From Impatiens glandulifera (Eukaryota > Streptophyta > Magnoliopsida > Ericales > Balsaminaceae), in contig NC_061862.1 in NCBI RefSeq assembly GCF_907164915.1, positions 125,993,641 to 126,057,640 of the forward strand: 64,000 nucleotides of DNA, given 5' to 3'. The translations under genes and the position numbers were made by a program. Positions 1-11,780 of this stretch are shown one piece after another. A model generated the notes under the pieces. The model worked only from the letters and a program-made list of their open reading frames with translations. It was not told the origin of the DNA and did not search any database. Position 1 is the first letter of the stretch, and each line of letters starts with the position of its first letter.

Positions 1-156
1 ACTATTTTTGAACGTAGAGCGTTTCATCAAGGCACGGACGTTCCATCCGCGTTGGAGGAAATGTCATTGGAGCGGTCGTTTGATGACCCGCTGCTTCGTG
101 AGCGCGTCTTCTTCTGTTGCAGTAGGCGACGCGGACAACTTATGGGCTTTGGATGA
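1..156 (+). pseudogene. Partial open frame at left edge, unrecognised
   Basis: Reading from base 1 there is an uninterrupted frame of 51 codons ending in TGA at 154-156. It has no start in the window and would be the C-terminal end of something to the left. The peptide includes FERRAFHQGTDVPSALEE and a Cys/Arg-rich end (FFCCSRRRGQ). The first 230 bases are clearly richer in G and C than the rest of the window, which is why I list this frame. An overlapping frame (8-196, 62 codons) is also open, so the coding frame is not certain. I do not recognise a family; it could be a gene end, a transposon fragment or chance. Confidence 0.25.
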
Positions 157-230
157 CAATCCAATGTCCATCCGATGGTCGCGGTTTCCAATGTAACCAT
201 TCTTCCAAATTTCGGCAACACCGATTCCAA

Positions 231-690
231 ATTTAATATTTATTTTAAAACATTAAGGATTTGTTTGAAATTTATTTTTCTTTCACCCTTTTGGCTTAAA
301 TTTGATCTCTTTAAAATACACAAAATATTAAAATAAATATGACAAATTTTTTGTCAATCTATTTTTTTTATATATTTTTGGGTTAAATAAATATTTTTTG
401 GGGATGAAATGGGTAAATGATTTCATCATGAATTATTTATTTTAATTCATTGATTTCTTAAAATTATTTTATGATAAAATGAGTACAATATTTAACCTAA
501 ATTATTTTATTTTCTTGCTTTGATTATTTTTTCTTAATTAATTAGATTTAATTATCACAATAATTAATTTAATTAATTGTTTTAATTAGTTTATGGCCTT
601 CAGGTTAATTATTTTGATTTTATTTAATGGAAAATAAATCATAATAATTATTTTAATTTTATAAATTGGGTATATAGATTTTGTTGGGAA
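231..690. other. AT-rich stretch without recognisable genes
   Basis: This is AT-rich sequence with TTAATTAATT runs and no open frame of note. It may be the outer part of the LTR-like region that follows, but I could not place a boundary. Confidence 0.4.
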
Positions 691-2340
691 AAATTAAAAA
701 CAAAGTAAGGAAAAAAGTTAATTAAGTGAGAAGTAATTAACTTAGAAATAAACAAATGCTATGAAACATTAAACAACGGAATTCTAATGATGTTTAGAAC
801 GAAATTTTGATGATGTTTAATTGTGAATAAAGCTAAGTTGTCTATTGGTTTTGTGCAGGTGCATTAGACTATGCTAACTTAGACGTGGTCTAAGTAGGCT
901 AATTAAACGAAGTTAGACATGGTAGTCTAACTCCATTAGACTTGGTCTAATAGAATGCGAAGTTAAACGTGGTATTCTAAGTCCATTAGACTTGGTCTAA
1001 TGGAATGCAAAGTTAGACATTGTAGTCTAACTCCATTAGACTTGGTCTAATGGGATGCGAAGTTAGACAGGGTAGTCTAACTCTAATAGACTTGGTCTAA
1101 TAGGATGCGTAGTTAGACGGGGTAGTCTAACTCCATTAGACTTGGTCTAATGGGATGCGTAGTTAGACGAGGACGTCTAACTCCATTAGAGTTGGTCTAA
1201 TGGGATGCGTAGTTAGACGAGGACGGCTAACTCCATTAGACTTGGTCTAATGGGATGCGTAGTTAGACGAGGATGTATAACTCCATTAGACTTGGTCTAA
1301 TGGGATGCGTAGTTAGACGAGGACGTCTAACTCCACTAGACTTAGTCTAATGGGACGCGCAGTTAGACGAGGACGTCTAACTCCATTAGACTTGATCTAA
1401 TGGGATGCGCAGTTAGACGAGGACGTCTAATTCCCTTAGACTTGATCTAATGGAGCACGTCTATTGCCTTACTTCAGCAACTATCTGAACAAAGCATACG
1501 TCTAACCACGATTAACTAGCTGTCTGCTACTCCTGTTCCACTCAGTTCTGTGCAGTTTGACATGCCAGCTAATTATATCAAATGAACGAACGCCATGTAC
1601 GCAAATGTCCTTCCAACGGTTTTTCCAATACAAGACAATTTCAGAAGGATATTCGACGCACTACCAGTTCAGTATGGCCACGATCCATTTTCTCAGAGTC
1701 TGCTGATTTCTGATATTATGAGAGGCCTTCCAACGGACACTTGTCACGTGTCCATGCAGAAGATTCGACCGTTGGTGTCCTTCTACTACAAATAGATGCT
1801 CAAGGACAACGGACAAATCACCTAACTGGATTTTATTGCTCACTTGCTTACAACCGTGCTAGTTCACTAAATTCATAAGATTACTCTTGCTCTTACTGAT
1901 TTCTTACATTCTTCAAGTTCAAGAGAGAAAAAATCAATTACTGTCTATCTTTGAGAATATTGTAAGTTGAATAGAGGTTGTTTTGTTCAACAGAGAGTTA
2001 ACTAGTTTAGTAAATTGTATTTCATTCAAAATATTTAGTAGATATCTTTCCGGTTGTAGAAGAAGGGGTGACGTATGAGGGTTTTCTACGAACATCCATA
2101 AACAACTCCTTGTGTTCTTTACTTTCTGTCATTCATCTTCCGTTGGTTCAAAGCTTTAAAACCGACGAACACTTTCGCACTTGAAACCGTTTCAAGAGTT
2201 CGAAAAATTTGTGAAGAATAGAAACAGATATTAATCCCTCATAGGATTATTATCGAATCGTTTATCGTAAGTTGTTCACAATAGTCAAACCCTAGTCTCT
2301 ATTGTTAACAACGATTCTATCAAATTTGTAGTGATTACAG
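690..2340 (+). repeat. LTR-like region (U3-R-U5) of a large Copia-type retrotransposon
   Basis: Three things suggest a long terminal repeat. A repeat-rich upstream part (901-1450) resembles a U3. A TATA-like TACAAATAG lies near 1788. After it comes a leader-like stretch with CCGGTTGTAGAAGAAGG and GGTGACGTA near 2050-2080, a combination I associate with U5 regions of SIRE/Maximus-like Copia elements in dicots. The end (about 2190-2330, with TTAATCCCTCATAGGATT) has a diverged relative at 18452-18584, next to other retroelement debris. I could not find clean TG...CA ends, a primer binding site or coding domains, so the extent is approximate and a solo or broken LTR is inferred. A 66-codon frame at 1595-1795 lies inside and is probably not a gene. 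Confidence 0.45.
901..1450. repeat. 50-bp minisatellite, 11 copies
   Basis: Eleven copies of a 50-bp unit run in perfect register; the CTTGGTCTAA-type segment falls at 941, 991, 1041, 1091, 1141, 1191, 1241, 1291, 1341, 1391 and 1441. A more diverged unit precedes them (about 870-900). Each unit contains two short dyads: AGTTAGAC...GTCTAACT with a 6-nt loop, and ATTAGAC-TTG-GTCTAAT. Copies differ by substitutions only, with no indels. The array lies in the putative U3 of the LTR-like region. Confidence 0.9.
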
Positions 2341-2840
2341 TTACATATGAGAAATTAATTATTAATAAAAAAAGATAACGTACAATAATGCATTTATTGA
2401 GAATTCCTACGAATTATCTCCATTAATTGTCTTATTCAAATTTAGTCATTACAAATTAATATTTTTTTATAAGGAATAAATTCTTATTAAATTCAAATAT
2501 GAGTTACATATGAAAAATTAATTATTAATAATATAAGATAAGTCTAAAACATCAAAATCAATAATTGATAATGTAAATATCAAATTGCATAAACAATTTA
2601 CAAAAATAAAACTTTTAATATAAAAGATATAACGATAATGTGATTTATTGTGGATTCCTCCAAAGACGATTACATTTAAGTTCTTGAATGGTAACTATTG
2701 AAGTATAGAAAGTTGGACGAATCAATGAAACAGTGTTAGCAAAATCTCTACCAAAAAGAAAAATATGATGTCTAGAGGTGAACTGATGTCTAGGGATGAA
2801 CTGATGTCTAAGGATAATCTTCGTTGATCATACAAGAAGA
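2340..2840. other. AT-rich stretch between LTR-like region and satellite array
   Basis: No gene is visible. Two diverged stretches (about 2345-2420 and 2505-2670) share an AATTAATTATTAATA core and an ATTCCTAC/ATTCCTCC end, suggesting an old internal duplication. The sequence TGTCTAGAGGTGAACTGATGTCTA near 2769 is a small local duplication. The first satellite-type CCCTAAACC block appears at about 2842. Confidence 0.4.
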
Positions 2841-4500
2841 GCCCTAAACCTAAAACCCTTGATTCTAAACCCTAAACCTTCAATTTTAGAGGTGAGACAA
2901 TAGATTGTTTTAATTAGTCGTAAAAAAAAAAGTGAAAAATTAATTAGTAGGAGAGAGAGAAAATAATTAATAAAAGTGACGAAAGATAAATTAATTAATT
3001 AATGAGAATAGTGAGAGAAATTAATTAATAACACGAGGATCTAATATTTGCTAACTTTTGCGGCACCCTATCATATAAGTTAAGTTAAAGAGTAATGATA
3101 GGGACGCTGGGCCGCTAAAGTCCGCAAATATTGGATATTCGGTTTAATGACAGAATATTATTTCCTCTTTTTTTGTTAATTAATTTCTCTCACTTTCCTC
3201 ATTAATTAATTAATTTTTCTCATTATCCTCATAAATTAATTAATATAGGGCTTAGAATTTAGGAATTAGGGTTTAGGATTTAGGAATTAGGGTTTAAGGT
3301 TTAATTAAAAATAAAATCTCAGTTTAAATATTTACTAATTAATTAATTTTTTTTCTTGCTTCTCACTTAAATCATAAACCATATATCCAAACTCTAAACC
3401 TAAAACCCTAGATCCTAAACCTTCAATATAGATGGGAGACAATAGATTATTTTAATTAGTCGTAAAAAAATTAATTAGTAGGAGAGAGAGAAAATAATTA
3501 ATAAAAGTGACATAAATTGATTAATTAATGAGAATAATGAGATAAATAAATTAATAACACAAGGAAAGAGAATAATCTATGATTAAACAGAATATCCAAT
3601 ATTCGCGTTGACCCAGATTTGCGTCCCTATCATATAAGTTAAAGAGTAATGACGGTGACCCAGATTTGCGTCCCCTATCATATAAGTTAAAAGAGTAATG
3701 ATAGGGGACGCGAATCTGGGCCACGAATATTGGATATTCGGTTTAATGACAGAATATTTTTTCGTTTTTTTGTTAATTAATTTCTCTTACTTTCCTCGTT
3801 AATTAATTAATTAATTTCTCTCACTATCCTCATTAATTAATTAATTTATCTCAATATCTTTCATTAATTATTTTCTCTCTCTCACTAATTAATTATTTTC
3901 TCTCTTCTACTAATTAATTTATCTCTTTTACTAATTTTATGGTTTTAAGGTTTAGGAGTTTAAGATTTAGAATTTAAAGTTTAAGATGTAAGATTAGGGT
4001 CAAAAAAAATAATTAAAAATAAAATCTCAGTTTATTTCATCTTTTTTGTTATTTAATTTCTCTCACATTTCTCATTAATTAATTAATTTCTCTTACTCTC
4101 CTCATTAATTAATTAATTTATCTCGGTCTTTTTCATTAATTATTTTTCTCTGTCACTAAATAATTATCTCTTTTTTAATTAATTAATTTATTTGAGTCTC
4201 TTTCATTAATTATTTTCTCTCTCCCACTAATTAATTTATCTCTTTTACTAATTTATCTCTTTTTCTATTTAGAGTTTAAGGTGTAGGAGTTTAGGATTCT
4301 CTTTTACTAATTTATCTCTTTTCTATTTAGGGTTTAAGGTTTAGGGGTTTAGGATTTAGGATTGAAGATGTAATGTTAGGGTTGAAAAAAATAATTAAAA
4401 ATAAAATATCAGTTTAAATATTTACTAATTAATTAATTTCTTTTTCTTTCTTCTAACTTAAACCCTAAACCATATACCCAAACTTTAAACCCTAAACCTA
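2840..4500. repeat. Telomere-motif foldback satellite, first units
   Basis: This is the left end of the array. CCCTAAACC blocks occur at about 2842-2880, 3360-3425 and 4450-4500; TTTAGGG-type blocks at 3270-3300, 3945-4000 and 4330-4385. Hairpin cores (CCTATCATATAAGTTAAG ... AGTAATGATAGGG) lie at about 3066-3113 and 3600-3725. The arms are TTAATTAA-rich with GAGAGAGAAAATAATTAAT on the left and its inverse on the right. No gene is present. Confidence 0.85.
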
Positions 4501-6694
4501 TCTGCTTTTATACCCGGTAGGTCTATATCGCATAACATCCTTCTAATGCAGAATCTTCTAAAGGGTTATGGGAAAAGGAAGATCTCACCTCGAGTTGCGT
4601 TTAAAATCGACATTCGTTAGGCTTTTGATTCCTTTAAATGGGGAACTATACATGATTTTCTTGTCGTTGTTGGTTTTCCTAGAATCTTTATTGAATGGAT
4701 TATGTAATGCGTCTCTACCTCCCGTTTTGTAGTTTGTGTTAATGGTGTTCACGGGTGTATTTTAAGGGCGAAAATGGTGTGAGACAAGGCGATCCTCTCT
4801 CTTCTTACATCTTCGTATTGATCATGGAGGTTTTTAAGAGTGTCTTAACGACATTCCGAAAGAATCGCCATTACACTTTCCACCCATTCTGCGAAGAGGA
4901 GAAGATCACTCATTTATGTTTCACAGACGACTTATTCTTACTCGCTCATGCTGATGTTGAAACCATTAATACTATAAAAGATGCGCTTAACTTCTTTTCT
5001 AATGTTACAGGTTTATCAATTAATGTTGATAAAAGTTTAGCGTTCTATGGCAATGTTGATGATGAGACAAAGGCTAGGATACAAGACATTATGGGCATCC
5101 CCGAGGGTTCGTTTCTGGTACGTTATTTGGGTATTTCGCTCACAACAAGACAGATTCAAATTGTTCATTGTAGGCCCCTCATTGAAAAAGTTAAAAACGT
5201 CGTTATGGGGTGGGCAGCCAAGAAACTTTCATACGCGGGTAGAATTGAGTTGGTTGGAAGCGTGGTCATGGGATTAATCGGATACTGGTCTCAGCAAATT
5301 GTGTTACAGAAGAAAGTTATGAAAGAGCTCGATACTATCATGCGTAACTTTATTTGGGGCAGCCAAGGTCATGGAGGCAAGAAAGTCAAGTGGATCGATG
5401 TTTGCAAACCGAAAGACGAAGGTGGTATTGGACTGAGGAGCTGTGTTGAGTGGAATCGGGATGTTACCTACAAACATCTTTGGGCATTACAAACAAAACA
5501 AGATTCTTTATGGGTCAAGTGGGTGCACTCTCAGTTCTTGAAGCGCTAATTAAACATATGGACTTGTAGAATCACAGATGACATGACTTGGTCTTTGATG
5601 AAAATTTTGAAACTGAAAAACAGCATTGGTTTGATCTTTGATATTCGTATTGGGGATGGGTGTGGTACTCTCTTTTGGCACGACCCTTGGTTTGAAAACC
5701 AGTCGTTGATCAATAAAGAGGAATTCCGAGGATTGAGAATAAGAAGGGATTGTGCGGCTGCCATGATTTGTGATATTGATGATGGGCATTGGGTTTCAAT
5801 TATTAGACGGGTTCCGGAAGGAAGACGAGTATTAGACTATTTGAGTACAATTCGTCTAAGTGATAGGGTTGATGTTCACTCTTGGGCAGCGGAGGAAGAA
5901 GATAAATTGAAGTCGAGAATGGTTTGGAATGTTATTAGAGAAAAAGGTCAAATTGTCGATTGGGCTGCTTTCGTTTGGTCTTTAAAGGTCATTCCGAGGC
6001 ATCGTTTCATCCTCTAGTTGGCTTTACGTGGTAGGCTTAACACCCGGGATCGGATTCTTGCCTACATGGACATCCCGGATGCTAATTGTTTGCTTTGTGA
6101 TGGGAATACGGAGTCTATTTACCACTTGTTTGGGAGTTGCTCGTTTGTTAAGTCCCTTTGGAGTAAGTTCACGTTGGCTTTGGGCTTTGTTCAATTACCG
6201 GGTTCATGGGATGAGATCATTGTCGTTGCCCGCATCAAGGCTAAAGGTAATAGATTTCTAGCCAATGTCTTCAAATGTGGTTTTGCTGCCATTGTTTATC
6301 ATGTATGGGTCGAGAGAAACGCAAGAGTATTTGGCAGAATTCGACGAAGTATTGATCAAACTTGGAATGATATTGCTTTTGATTGCGGTGCATATATAAG
6401 AACATGGAGAAGGGTTCCCAAGAGTGAAAGGGCGTGGAACATTTGTCGGGATTGGAAAGTTGCTTATGAAGAAATCACGTCTTTTGAAAGCTATAAAGGG
6501 AGATAGAATTTATTGTATTTTGGTTTGTAATTCATATGTTTTGTTGTCACTTTGAATGCTTGTTTGTTTGTTTCCTTTTGTTTGTGTATGTTTAACTTTC
6601 TAGGTTTGTTGGAAAGTTAAGCGAAACTATATACGTTTTTTCACGTTTTGGGATTTTTAATAAAATGACAATAAGTCGTTTTCCCAAAAAAAAA
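4501..6694 (+). mobile_element. L1-type LINE, 5'-truncated (L1, family A)
   Basis: A non-LTR retrotransposon fragment begins inside the reverse transcriptase domain and ends in a short poly(A) at 6686-6694. Its 5' end abuts the satellite block ending CCTAAACCTA, and the satellite resumes after the poly(A) with ATAAACCTA; the shared 8-bp TAAACCTA (4493-4500 and 6697-6704) is the likely remaining TSD. Its 3' tail (ACAATAAGTCG before the poly(A)) defines family A, shared with L6, L12 and L16. The missing 5' part would hold ORF1 and the endonuclease. Confidence 0.9.
4510..6506 (+). pseudogene. LINE ORF2 remnant: reverse transcriptase and zf-RVT domain
   Basis: This is the C-terminal part of an L1-type ORF2. 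In order: an SAFIPGR-like motif near 4501-4530, RT motif A (FKIDI then AFDS, separated by a stop), GVRQGDPLS (motif B, about 4780), FTDDLF (motif C, about 4920; the usual plant LINE form is FADDL), the RT thumb, IWG and KPKDEGGIG, then the zinc-finger-like zf-RVT region with CLLCDGN and HLFGSC (about 6085-6140). From 4755 to 6506 the frame is continuous apart from two stops, TAA at 5547-5549 and TAG at 6015-6017. It would copy LINE RNA at the target site (target-primed reverse transcription), but the stops and truncation make it inactive. Confidence 0.88.
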
Positions 6695-6989
6695 CATAAA
6701 CCTAAAACCCTAGATTCTAAACCCTAAACCTTCAATATACTTTAGAGCTGAGACAATAGATTATTTTAATTAGTCGTAAAAAAGATAGTAGGAGAGAGAG
6801 AAAATAATTAATAAAAGTGGCGAAAGATAAATTGATTAATTAATGAGAATAATTAGAGAAATTAATTAATAACACGAGGAAAGAGAATAATCTATGATTA
6901 AATAGAATATCCAATATTCGCAGTCTTTCGCGGCACCAGATTCGCGTCTTATCGAATCTGGGGGCGCGAAAGTCCGCGAATATTGGATA

Positions 6990-7147
6990 GGGGATATAAG
7001 GGAGTGATAGAGAGAGGGAATTTGGTGAGGGAATCACTTGACATCAATTTTTTCAGATTATGACAAGTTATTCCCTCACCAAATTCCCTCACCTAATCAT
7101 TTCTCTATTGGATACACCAAATTCCATCACCTAATCATTTCTCTATT
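6990..7147. mobile_element. Small MITE in satellite hairpin arm
   Basis: The insert starts GGGAGTGATAGAGAGAGGGAA and ends with the inverse-type sequence ATTCCCTCACCTAATCATTT, flanked by ATTGGATA on both sides. Inside is CAGATTATGACAAG, also seen in the related insert at 15601. The last about 40 bp (CACCAAATTCC...) is duplicated. The family is recognised by GAGGGAAT-type inverted ends; superfamily not determined. Confidence 0.55.
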
Positions 7148-7570
7148 GGATATTCGATTTAATGACATAATATTCTTTCGTTTTTTTTATTAATTAATTT
7201 CTCACACTTTCCACATTAATTAATTAATTTCTCTCACTCTCCTTATTAATTAATTAATTTATCTCAGTCTTTTTCATTAATTATTTTCTCTCTCACTATT
7301 TAATTATTTTTTTTACGACTAATTAATTATTTTCTCTTACCCACTAATTAATTTATCTTTTTTATTAATCTTTTTTACTAATTTATCTTGGGCTTATGGA
7401 GTTTAAGATTTAGAATGTAAAGTTGATTAGGGTTGGAAAAAAATAATTAAAAATAAAATCTCAGTTTAAATATTTAAAAATTAATTAATTTCTTTTTCTT
7501 TCTTCCAACTTAAACCCTAATCCATATACCCAAATTCTAAACCTAAAACCCTAGATCCTAAACCCTAAAT

Positions 7571-7754
7571 ATTCAATATATACTTTAGAGAGGTTTAGAG
7601 AGGTGAGACAATAGATTATTTTTATTAGTAGTAAAAAAATAGAAAAAAATTAATTAGTAGATATTCAATATATACTTTAGAGAGGTTTAGAGAGGTGAGA
7701 CAATAGATTATTTTTATTAGTAGTAAAAAAATAGAAAAAAATTAATTAGTAGAA
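7571..7754. repeat. Perfect 92-bp tandem duplication
   Basis: The sequence starting ATTCAATATATACTTTAGAG at 7571 repeats at 7663 without visible change through the AAATTAATTAGTAG end. It is a recent local duplication of the satellite arm. Confidence 0.85.
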
Positions 7755-8160
7755 GAACGAGAAAATAATTAATAAAAGTGACGAAATATAAATAAATTAA
7801 TTAATGAGAATAGTGAGAGAAATTAATTAATAACACGGCATCCAATATTCGTGGACTTTCGCAGCCCCTATCATATAAGTTAAGTTAAAGAATAATGATA
7901 GGGGACTGGGTCACGTATATTGGATATTCGGTTTAATTACAGAATATTTTTTCCTCTTTTTTTGTTAATTAATTTCTCTCACTTTCCTTATTAATTAATT
8001 AATTTCTCCCATCCTCCCAATTCATTAATTAATTTATTAATTTATCTCAGTTATTTTAATTAATTATTTTCTCTCTCACTATTTAATTATATTTTTTTTA
8101 TGACTAAATAATTATTTTCCCTCCCCCAGTATTCAATTTAAATATTTAAAAATTAATTAA

Positions 8161-8343
8161 GAGAAATGATTAGGAAGAGAATTTGAGGGAGGGAATGATG
8201 GGGCAAAATTTGATTAGCCAAAAAAAATAACAAAATTTCTCTCTTTTCTCTCTCCTCACCTTTTATTTTTTTTCCAACCTATGATATAGTGACACATCAT
8301 TTTCTCTCATTCCCTCCCTCAAATTTTCTCCCTCCATCACTAT
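8161..8343. mobile_element. Small MITE with GAGGGAGGGAATGATG inverted ends
   Basis: Its ends are inverted relatives: GAGAAATGATTAGGAAGAGA then TTTGAGGGAGGGAATGATG on the left, and CATCATTTTCTC then CCCTCCCTCAAATTTTCTCC on the right. The same element occurs at 12351, 21878, 43624 and 63239. It sits in a TTAATTAA-rich part of the satellite spacer, so the TSD cannot be fixed. Confidence 0.65.
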
Positions 8344-8429
8344 TAATTAATTAATTTCTTTTTTTTTTCTTCCAAACTCTAGATTTTAAACCCTAAACCT
8401 TCAATCTACTTTTTTAGGAAATAATATAA

Positions 8430-9104
8430 TTTAGAGGTGAGAAAATAGATTATTTTAATTAGTAAGAGAGAGAAAAAATAATTAATAAAAGTGACGAAAG
8501 ATAATTTAATTAATTAATGAGAATAGTGAGAGAAATTAATTAATAATACGGGATCCAATATTCGCGGACTTTCGCGGCACCCTATCATATAAGTTAAGTT
8601 AAATAATTAGTGAGAATAATGAAAGAAATTAATTAATAACACGGGATCCAATATTCGTGGAACTTTCGCGGCCTCCCTATCATATAAGTTAAGTTAAAGA
8701 ATAATGATATGGGACGTTGGGCCTAAAGTCCGCGAATATTGGATATTCGGTTTAATAACATAATATTCTTTAGAGATGAGAAAATATATTATTTTAATTA
8801 GTAGGAGAGAGAAAAAATAATTAATAAAAGTGACGAAAGATAATTTAATTAATTAATGAGAATAGTGAGAGAAATTAATTAATAATACGGGATCCAATAT
8901 TCGCGGACTTTCGCGGCACCCTATCATACTATCATATAAGTTAAGTTAAATAATTAATGAGAATAATGAAAGAAATTAATTAATAACACGGGATCCAATA
9001 TTCGTGGAACTTTCGCGGCCTCCCTGTCATATAAGTTAAGTTAAAGAATAATGATATGGGACGCTGGGCCTAAAGTCCGCGAATATTGGATATTCGGTTT
9101 AATA
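8430..9104. repeat. Tandem duplication of about 340 bp containing the hairpin region
   Basis: About 8430-8757 and 8772-9104 are near-identical. Both contain AATAATACGGGATCCAATAT followed by two consecutive half hairpins (CCCTATCATATAAG... and CCTCCCT.TCATATAAG...). The second copy has an extra ACTATCAT at the loop. Confidence 0.75.
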
Positions 9105-10454
9105 ACAGAATATTCTTTTCTCTTTTTTTCTGTTAATTAATTTCTCTCACTTTCCTTATTAATTAATTAATTTCTCCCACTCTCCTCATTATTTAATTAA
9201 TTTATTTTAGTATATTTCATTATGTTTTCTCTCTCACTAATTAATTATCTTTTTTTTTTTTACGATTAATTAATTATTTTCTCTCTCCCAATAATTAATT
9301 AATTTTTTTTTACTAATTTATCTCTTTTATGTTTAAGGTTTAGGACTTTAGGATTTAAGATTTATAAATTAAGATGTAAGATTAGGATTGTAAAAAAATA
9401 ATTAAAAATAAAATCTCAGTTTAAATATTTTCTAATTAATTAATTTCTTTTTCTTTTTTCCAACTTAAACTCTAAACAATATACCCAAACTAACGCTAAA
9501 CCTAAAACCTTGATTCTAAACCCTAAACCTTCAATATATTTTATATATTTTAGAGATGAGACAATAGATTATTTTCAATTAGTCGTAAAAAAAAGAGAAA
9601 AATTAATTAGTAGGAGAGAGAAAAAATAATTAATAAAAGTGACGAAAATAAATTGATTAATTAATGAGAATAGTGAGAGAAATTAATTAATAACACGAGA
9701 AAAGAGAATATTCTATGATTAAACAAAATATTCAATATTCGCGGACTTTTGCGGCCCAGATTCGCGTTAGTATCATATAAGTTAAATTATAAGAAATTAT
9801 ATGAGTAATGATATAGGACGCGAATCTGGGGCCGCGAAAGTCCGCGAATATTGAATATTCGGTTTAATGACAAAATATTTTTTCTTCTTTTTTGTTAATG
9901 AATTTATCTCACTTTCCTCATTAATAATTAATTTCTCCCACTCTCCTCATTAATTAATTAATTAATTTATCTCATTCTCTTTCATTAATTATTTTCTCTC
10001 TTACTAATTAATTATTTCTCTTTTAATTAATTAATTTATCTCATTCTCTTTCATTAATTATTTTCTCTCTCTAAATAATTATTCTTTTACTAATTTATCT
10101 TTTTTCTTTTTTCTATTTTATATTTAGGATATAAGGTTTAGGGGTTAGAATCTCAGTTTAAATATATACTAATTAATTAATTTCTTTTTCTTTCTTCCAA
10201 CTTATAAACCCTAAACCATTTACCCAAACTTTAAACCATAAACCTAAAACCCTAGATCCTACACCAAACATCAATATAATTTAGAGGTGAGACAATTGAT
10301 TATTTTAATTAGTCGTAAAAAAAGAGAAAAATTAATTAGTAGGAGAGAGAGAAAATAATTAATAAAAGATAAAAAACATTAATTAATTAATTAGAATAGT
10401 GAGAAAAATTATTTAATAAACGAGAAAAGAGAATATTCTATGATTAAACAGAAT

Positions 10455-11780
10455 ATCGAATCGGAACCATTTCCTGTCCTACCCACATTTCAAACAATTT
10501 TTCCCAAACTACCCACCTTTTCATTCACATTCCCAAACAACTCACTTTTCTCTCTCTAAATCATTAATCAACCCATTAATTAACTCACTCTCTATCTTAA
10601 CCCACTAATTAACTCCCTCTCTCTCTAAACCCATTAATTAACTCATCTATCTCTTTCAACTATTAATTAATATCATCACTTTTAAATTATTAATTAATTC
10701 AATTAAAATATATTATATAAATATTAAAATAAAATAACACATATGTTTTATTTTTATTTAAATCTATAAATATAATATATAGTTCAAATTAAATACACTA
10801 AATTAAATAATTTAAATAGCTATTATAAATTAAAATAAAATAGAATACATTACATAAACGGTAACTTGAAATAAAATATATTACATAAAAATTAAAATAA
10901 AATACATTACATCACAATAAAATACATAACATAAACATTACAATAAAATAAAATACATAAACGTTCAATATACAATAAAATGCATATTTTATCTTTATAA
11001 TTCAATTTTATGATATCTACTCCATTTTCCACAAAAGCAAAAACCTCTATATAAATCCACATTATGTTTGTTACCACCCTTCCAATATCCATTTATGGTT
11101 CTGTATTGTGCAGTAACGATTTCGAAGACTCCTCTTTGTTCATTGTATGAAATAATCTTGTGTGATGATGTTTTTTTCTCAACAGTTTCAAATAATTCTC
11201 TTCACCTTTGACAATAAGTTTGACCATTTTGAAGGTCATTAAACGTCATAGTTTCAAATATAAAAAAAATGAATTATAAAGATAAAATATGCATTTTATT
11301 ATATATTAAACGTGATTAATATTTATTATGTATTTTATTTTATTGTTTATGTAATATATTTTATTTCAAGTTCCCGTTTATGTAATGTATTATATTTAAT
11401 TTTAATTTATAATAGCTATTTAAATTATTTAATTTAGTGTATTTAATTTGAACTATATATATTATATTTATAGATTTAAATAAAAATAAAACATATGTGT
11501 TATTTTATTTTAATATTTATATAATATATTTCAATTGAATTAATTAATAGTTTAAAAGTGAGGATATTAATTAATGGGTTTAGAGAGAGTGAGTTAATTA
11601 GTAGGTTAAGATAGAGAGTAAGTTAATTAGTAGGTTAAGATAGAGAGTGAGTTAATTAATGGGTTGATTAATGATTTAGAGAGAGAAATGTGGGTAGTTT
11701 GGGAATGTGAATGAAAATGTGGGTAGTTTGGGAAAAATTATTTGAAAGGTGGGTAGGACAGAAAATGGTTCATCGAATCG
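10455..11780. mobile_element. Foldback Mutator-like element (TIR-MULE), 1308 bp, with 9-bp TSD
   Basis: The element proper is 10464-11771. It begins GAACCATTT and ends AAATGGTTC. The 9-bp ATCGAATCG occurs immediately on both sides (10455-10463 and 11772-11780), the TSD length typical of Mutator-like elements. The two arms are inverted copies of each other over about 520-550 bp (about 10464-11010 and 11255-11771), leaving a unique centre of only about 245 bp. The outer arms repeat TACCCACATTT-like and CCCAAACTACCCAC motifs. No transposase is encoded; a 61-codon minus frame at 10907-11092 is low-complexity and not credible. It interrupts a satellite hairpin core in block A. Confidence 0.85.

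Larger units (their letters stand above)
6695..10454. repeat. Foldback satellite units with local duplications
   Basis: Several units follow one another. Hairpin cores are at about 6905-6985, 7855-7930, 8560-8610, 8655-8740, 8895-8945, 8990-9085 and 9735-9855, and telomere-like blocks separate them. Within this stretch are a perfect 92-bp tandem duplication (7571-7662 and 7663-7754), a tandem duplication of about 340 bp carrying the hairpin region (about 8430-8757 and 8772-9104), and two small MITEs listed separately. No coding sequence is seen. Confidence 0.85.

Noticed and set aside
901..1450. Regular 50-bp repeats as a CRISPR array
   Set aside because: The repeats are contiguous, without unique spacers, and the context is a plant retroelement.
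1595..1795. 66-codon frame as a gene
   Set aside because: It lies within the LTR-like region across the likely promoter, has no recognisable domain, and is short.
10907..11092. 61-codon minus frame in the MULE
   Set aside because: Low-complexity AT-rich sequence spanning the inverted arm; no transposase similarity seen.
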